DNA of 18,845 nucleotides from Deltaproteobacteria bacterium (GTDB lineage: Bacteria > SAR324 > NAC60-12), in NCBI GenBank assembly GCA_002730365.1, contig PBZZ01000119.1, positions 1-18,845 of the forward strand. Direction: 5' to 3'. Position numbers and translations under genes: made by a program. Each line of letters opens with the position of its first letter. The stretch's first letter is position 1. Positions 15,797 through 18,845 of the stretch are shown here, piece after piece. The notes under the pieces are model-generated. The model saw nothing but the letters and a program-made list of their open reading frames with translations. It searched no databases and was not told the origin of the DNA.

Positions 15797-17347
15797 TCAA
15801 GGGCGTTGTGGTTTGGGAGCGCTCTTAATGGCAGACCGAGTCTTACTTGAAGATGTGTGGCCTCGCTTGCGCTTGAGGTATTCAGGATCACGGGTGAGGT
15901 TGCGAGAGAGATAGACGTGCTCATTCGGGTTGCCAAAGCCCTCCTTCTGGAAGAAGCGCAAAGCTTTCTCATTATCCGCCTCGGTGTCGATCAGGATCAT
16001 GCGGGCACCCTGCTCGATGAAGAGATCGGTTAACTTGTCCAACAAACGCTTGCCAACGCCCTTGCCCTGCCAAGCCGCATGAACCCCTAGCCAGTCCAGC
16101 CAGCCATAGACCCAGGAATTTCTTTGTTTCTCCAGCATTGCCCCCAAAGCAAAGCCCACAATTTCTCCTGCATCGGTTTCAGCGACCCAGCAGAACTCTC
16201 CATCGGTGGTGTAGTTGGTGATGATGTCAGTCTCGTCCCAGGTGCGGTAGAGATTAGGCCAGTCTTCAGCAGTGTAGAGCTGCTCCCCGAGGGCATAGAC
16301 TCGATAGAGGTCCTCCAGTTCCATCTCCCGAATTTCATAACTACCGGATGCTTTGGCAGTCGATGACTTAGCCGGGGTGCTCTTGGTTCCAAGTATCACG
16401 GAACTTTTGCCCAACAGACGTCGCAGCTCCTGGGCAATCCATTTGGAGGCCTCCCGAGCTTGGGGAAGCAGGTCCCGCTGGTTGATGAAACCGTGCACCA
16501 TGCCCTCCCAGTTTTTTTCAATCACGGCAACTCCAGCTTCCTGTAGGCGCTTGGCATAGGCGAGGCCCTCATCACGTAGTGGGTCAAACCCAGCTACCAG
16601 TAGTAGGGTCGGCGGCAAGCCTACGAGGGACTCTGCGAACAGCACGGAGGCTTCAGGAGTCTTCAGATCCATTGCTTGGGGAAGATACTGCTGGATGAAC
16701 CAGGTCATCGAGTCTCGAGTAAGTAGATAGCCCTCTGCAAAAGATTCGTAGGAGGGCTGACTCTGGGTGAGGTCGGTGACAGGATAGATCAGAACCTGGC
16801 CAGCCAGTTGCGGGAAGGCCTGGTCGCGAGCACGCAAAGCAACTGATGCTGCCAGATTTCCACCAGCGCTGTCCCCACCAACAACAAGCTTGAGCGGATC
16901 AATTCCCAAGGACTCAGCATTTTCAGCGACCCAACAAGTAGCTGCCCAGCAATCCTCAACCCCAGTTGGAAATTGATGTTCGGGAGCCAGGCGGTAGTCT
17001 ACTGAAATCACGACAAGTTGAGCCTCCTGGCAAAGCGTCCTGCAGAGGCCATCCACACCATCGAGACTACCTAAAACCCAACCACCACCGTGGTAGAAGA
17101 CCAGACTAGGCAGCCTCTCATTCGGACTTCCCGTCGGACGGTAAATTCGTAGCGAAACTGGCCCGTTGGGTCCATCACATGACCTTTGTTCCACCGATTC
17201 CACTGCAGGAGGGTCACTCAACTGCCAGCGTCGGCTGGTTTCCTCAGAAATGCGTCGTCCTTCATCAGGGCTCAGCGTACGAAGATCGGGAAGGTTCAGG
17301 GATGCTCGAAGTTGCAGGTAGAGTTGGGCTTCAGGAGCTAATTTCAT
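15797..17347 (-). CDS. Fusion protein: HSL-type alpha/beta hydrolase (esterase) + GNAT acetyltransferase
   Basis: 516 residues in one uninterrupted frame. Residues 1-312 form a complete hormone-sensitive-lipase-family esterase (alpha/beta hydrolase fold-3): the oxyanion motif HGGGW (86-90), DYRLAPEH (117-124), the nucleophile S160 in GDSAGG, D255 in AGFDPLRDE and H285 in MVHGF. A Lys/Ser/Thr/Ala-rich linker (about 314-336) leads to a GNAT N-acetyltransferase (337-483) with the acetyl-CoA loop QGKGVGKRLL (427-436), TEADNEKALRFFQKEGF and the final strand EHVYLSRNL. A basic 25-residue tail (KRKRG...KTRSAIKSAPKPQ) follows. There is no signal peptide. The esterase could release a carboxyl- or acyl-ester whose product the GNAT acetylates; this is inference. 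Upstream it is separated from the LamG-FN3 gene by 333 bases. Confidence 0.9.
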   Translation of the reverse strand: MKLAPEAQLYLQLRASLNLPDLRTLSPDEGRRISEETSRRWQLSDPPAVESVEQRSCDGPNGPVSLRIYRPTGSPNERLPSLVFYHGGGWVLGSLDGVDGLCRTLCQEAQLVVISVDYRLAPEHQFPTGVEDCWAATCWVAENAESLGIDPLKLVVGGDSAGGNLAASVALRARDQAFPQLAGQVLIYPVTDLTQSQPSYESFAEGYLLTRDSMTWFIQQYLPQAMDLKTPEASVLFAESLVGLPPTLLLVAGFDPLRDEGLAYAKRLQEAGVAVIEKNWEGMVHGFINQRDLLPQAREASKWIAQELRRLLGKSSVILGTKSTPAKSSTAKASGSYEIREMELEDLYRVYALGEQLYTAEDWPNLYRTWDETDIITNYTTDGEFCWVAETDAGEIVGFALGAMLEKQRNSWVYGWLDWLGVHAAWQGKGVGKRLLDKLTDLFIEQGARMILIDTEADNEKALRFFQKEGFGNPNEHVYLSRNLTRDPEYLKRKRGHTSSSKTRSAIKSAPKPQRP

Positions 17348-17680
17348 GGATTCTCAAACTTCTTGAAGAGGCAAAGCGCAGGGATCGATCAACAATCCAA
17401 TGATGATGTGCTTGAGTTTGCCACCAAATGCGGGCAGGAAGCCAGAGAAATCATGCATTGATTGGAATGCTTTCGAAGCTCCTCATCCGTCCTGGTGGCT
17501 GCCTTCTCTCTGATGGAGCAGGCAAAGACCTGGTTGATGGAGAAAGCTGAGCAGCAGATCAATCTTAGTGAAAAACTTAGAAATGCAAGCAGACTTTCTA
17601 AAGCGAGCAGAAGAGGTTATGTTTTTGAGACAAGCAAAGTGAAAGAAAGGAGAGACGCAAGCGCCTCTCCTGTGTGGTTA
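17348..17680. other. 333-base stretch with possible decayed coding fragment
   Basis: On the plus strand one frame (17381 to about 17665) reads as plausible protein, helix-rich and with amphipathic character: DDVLEFATKCGQEAREIMH, then an in-frame TGA (17459-17461), then LECFRSSSSVLVAAFSLM and EQAKTWLMEKAEQQINL. There is no good start site and no recognised family, so it may be a remnant of a small helical protein or chance. The 3' end holds the terminator of the minus-strand LamG-FN3 gene. No promoter for the fusion gene on the minus strand is obvious. Confidence 0.3.
17641..17671 (-). terminator. Rho-independent terminator of the LamG-FN3 gene
   Basis: On the plus strand AGGAGAG (17648-17654) pairs with CTCTCCT (17665-17671), and CGC/GCG extend the stem inside one A-C mismatch, leaving a tight centre. 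Read on the minus strand the hairpin starts ten bases after the LamG-FN3 stop codon and is followed by TTCTTTC, a pyrimidine/T tract. Position and shape fit an intrinsic terminator well. Confidence 0.75.
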
Positions 17681-18845
17681 TTAGTTCTTCTGTGTTACCA
17701 TAACGAACTCTTTGTAACGATCCTGAAAACTGTAGTTGTAATGTTGATTACCTTTGAACCTCTTAACCTCAATGGTATAGTATCCATCACGGACAGGAAC
17801 AATCTCATTCAGTATTGTATTTTTCGCTCCATCCACTGGACCATTATCGTATACCCACTTATCCTTAAGCTGTTGGAAAAGCTCTGGATTACAAGCTGTA
17901 TACTCAGCAATAGTCTTGAAGTCAACACCTACACACTGATGATTGCCTGAGTTCCTAGCAAACTGATCTCTGTCGAACTGATCAATTCTGTCAACAAAGT
18001 AATGAAAGTAACTCCATCCACCGTTCTTGTCAACAGTGTCAATCTGCTGTTTTACACTGTTATGTCCATTCAACGTCATGTCACTTACATTATGTGTCTT
18101 AGTTGTCTTGTTTCCGTTAATGGTAACACCAATTTGCTTAATCTTATCATCATCCAGTAGAATCAATCGAGCAGCAAAGTTAAACTGGTTAGCTTTGAAG
18201 TTGTTGCTGTTATACCAAGCTGGATTGTAGTTATTTGGATTGCTTGTGATAGAATCATTAGCATACCAAATACCTACAGTTGTATTTCCATATACAGGCT
18301 CAGCATTCTCTGGATTCCTGCGCTCGTCTTCTGCTATTGTAGTGGAGCTTTCGTTAGTAGCATCACTGAGCTCACCGGCTCCAATGTTATTAACGGCAGC
18401 TACACGGAAGTAGTAAGTCACGCCTGGTGCCAACTCACCTGGATAAGTTGTAGCATTTGCATTCTGTACCTGGAAGAAGTTGTCACTCACAGTTGGATTG
18501 CCACTTGTGGAGTAGTATACTCTGTAAGTGTTAACACCTTCAACTGCATCCCAAGTAATACCAATCTGCTCACCTAAGTTCAATGCAGCAACGTTCTGTA
18601 CCTTAGCAGGCAGCGTACCTTCGAACTCCTCAACAACTTCAGCAGGAGTAAGTGTTCGTCCAAATACTTTCAAGTCATCAATGAAGCCTTTCCAGTTCTC
18701 TTGTCCAAACCTGTTAATACCTACTTTCAGTCTGTTCCATCCTAAGTCAAAGCCATCATCTTCTTTTGCCAACACACCATTGATGAAGAACTTCAGTGCG
18801 CCATTGTCATATGTAACAGCGAAGTGATTCCACTCACCTTTGGTA
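17681..18845 (-). CDS. C-terminal part of a LamG-FN3 surface/secreted protein (partial)
   Basis: The frame stays open to the right edge, so the true start lies outside; 387 residues are visible. Visible residues 1-75 are the end of a LamG/concanavalin-like jelly roll (GEWNHFAVTYDNGALKFFING, FIDDLKVFGRTLTPAEV). Residues 79-170 are a fibronectin type III domain (KVQNVAALNLGEQIGITWDAV, TYYFRVAAVNNIG). Residues 183-387 form a C-terminal region rich in Asn, Tyr, Asp and Lys (many N/Y/D-x pairs), with two Cys (HQCVGV, YTACNPE), which I do not recognise. LamG and FN3 tandem domains are typical of large extracellular adhesins or glycan-binding enzymes. Codons are visibly more A/T-rich than in the catabolic operons, suggesting different origin or expression. 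There is no sortase or type IX tail signature that I can identify. Confidence 0.85.
   Translation of the reverse strand, partial: TKGEWNHFAVTYDNGALKFFINGVLAKEDDGFDLGWNRLKVGINRFGQENWKGFIDDLKVFGRTLTPAEVVEEFEGTLPAKVQNVAALNLGEQIGITWDAVEGVNTYRVYYSTSGNPTVSDNFFQVQNANATTYPGELAPGVTYYFRVAAVNNIGAGELSDATNESSTTIAEDERRNPENAEPVYGNTTVGIWYANDSITSNPNNYNPAWYNSNNFKANQFNFAARLILLDDDKIKQIGVTINGNKTTKTHNVSDMTLNGHNSVKQQIDTVDKNGGWSYFHYFVDRIDQFDRDQFARNSGNHQCVGVDFKTIAEYTACNPELFQQLKDKWVYDNGPVDGAKNTILNEIVPVRDGYYTIEVKRFKGNQHYNYSFQDRYKEFVMVTQKN

Noticed and set aside
15619..15972. Minus-strand 117-residue frame
   Set aside because: Runs from the fusion gene's antisense-shifted frame into the repeat region; its C-terminal part is a translation of the repeat.
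1..18845. CRISPR array, prophage, antiviral defence system or insertion sequence
   Set aside because: No spaced direct repeats, Cas, integrase, transposase or defence-family motifs were seen on either strand.

Overview
The window looks like bacterial chromosome from a heterotroph, most likely marine or host-associated and proteobacterium-like. This rests on gene content (sugar-acid and amino-acid catabolism, short spacers, clear Shine-Dalgarno sites) and on one intergenic double-hairpin repeat (15575-15617) of a kind I remember from proteobacterial genomes. No rRNA, tRNA or core phylogenetic marker is present, so lineage stays open. TGA is a normal stop here; several intact genes end with it.

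Region 1-990 is A/T-rich and holds no gene I can defend. From 991 to 6829 six genes run on the minus strand, transcribed right to left: an AstE/AspA (DoeB-like) zinc deacylase, a COG3964-type amidohydrolase/deacetylase, an orphan TIM-barrel protein, a short-chain dehydrogenase, a DUF2961/GH172-type protein and a small alpha-beta-barrel protein. The first five are separated by only 14-65 bases and look like an operon. A 397-base divergent control region (6830-7226) separates them from a plus-strand operon (7227-12743): an enolase-superfamily dehydratase, a fold-III PLP enzyme of the D-threonine aldolase/D-serine dehydratase type, a second distinct enolase-superfamily dehydratase, an RraA-family aldolase/decarboxylase, and a UxuA-family mannonate dehydratase. 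A small lipoprotein follows.

Together the two arms read as one catabolic island. Hydrolases release acyl or glycosyl groups; a dehydrogenase and three dehydratases act on polyhydroxy acids; a PLP enzyme acts on D-beta-hydroxy amino acids; and an RraA-type enzyme cleaves the resulting keto acid. The actual substrate cannot be read from sequence. No transporter and no regulator lie in the window, so those parts must be elsewhere.

From 13239 onward the DNA is more mixed and more A/T-rich. It holds a truncated and frameshifted SDR remnant (13239-13717), an esterase-like alpha/beta hydrolase with an in-frame TGA at codon 8 (13772-14431), a SAM methyltransferase (minus), the double-hairpin repeat, and an unusual single-chain fusion of an HSL-type esterase to a GNAT acetyltransferase (15797-17347, minus). 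After a decayed-looking stretch, the right edge carries the C-terminal part of a LamG-FN3 surface-type protein (minus), followed by a well-formed terminator. The most noteworthy items are the divergent catabolic cluster with its deacylase/D-amino-acid logic, the esterase-GNAT fusion, the interrupted hydrolase, and the unknown C-terminal domain of the LamG-FN3 protein.
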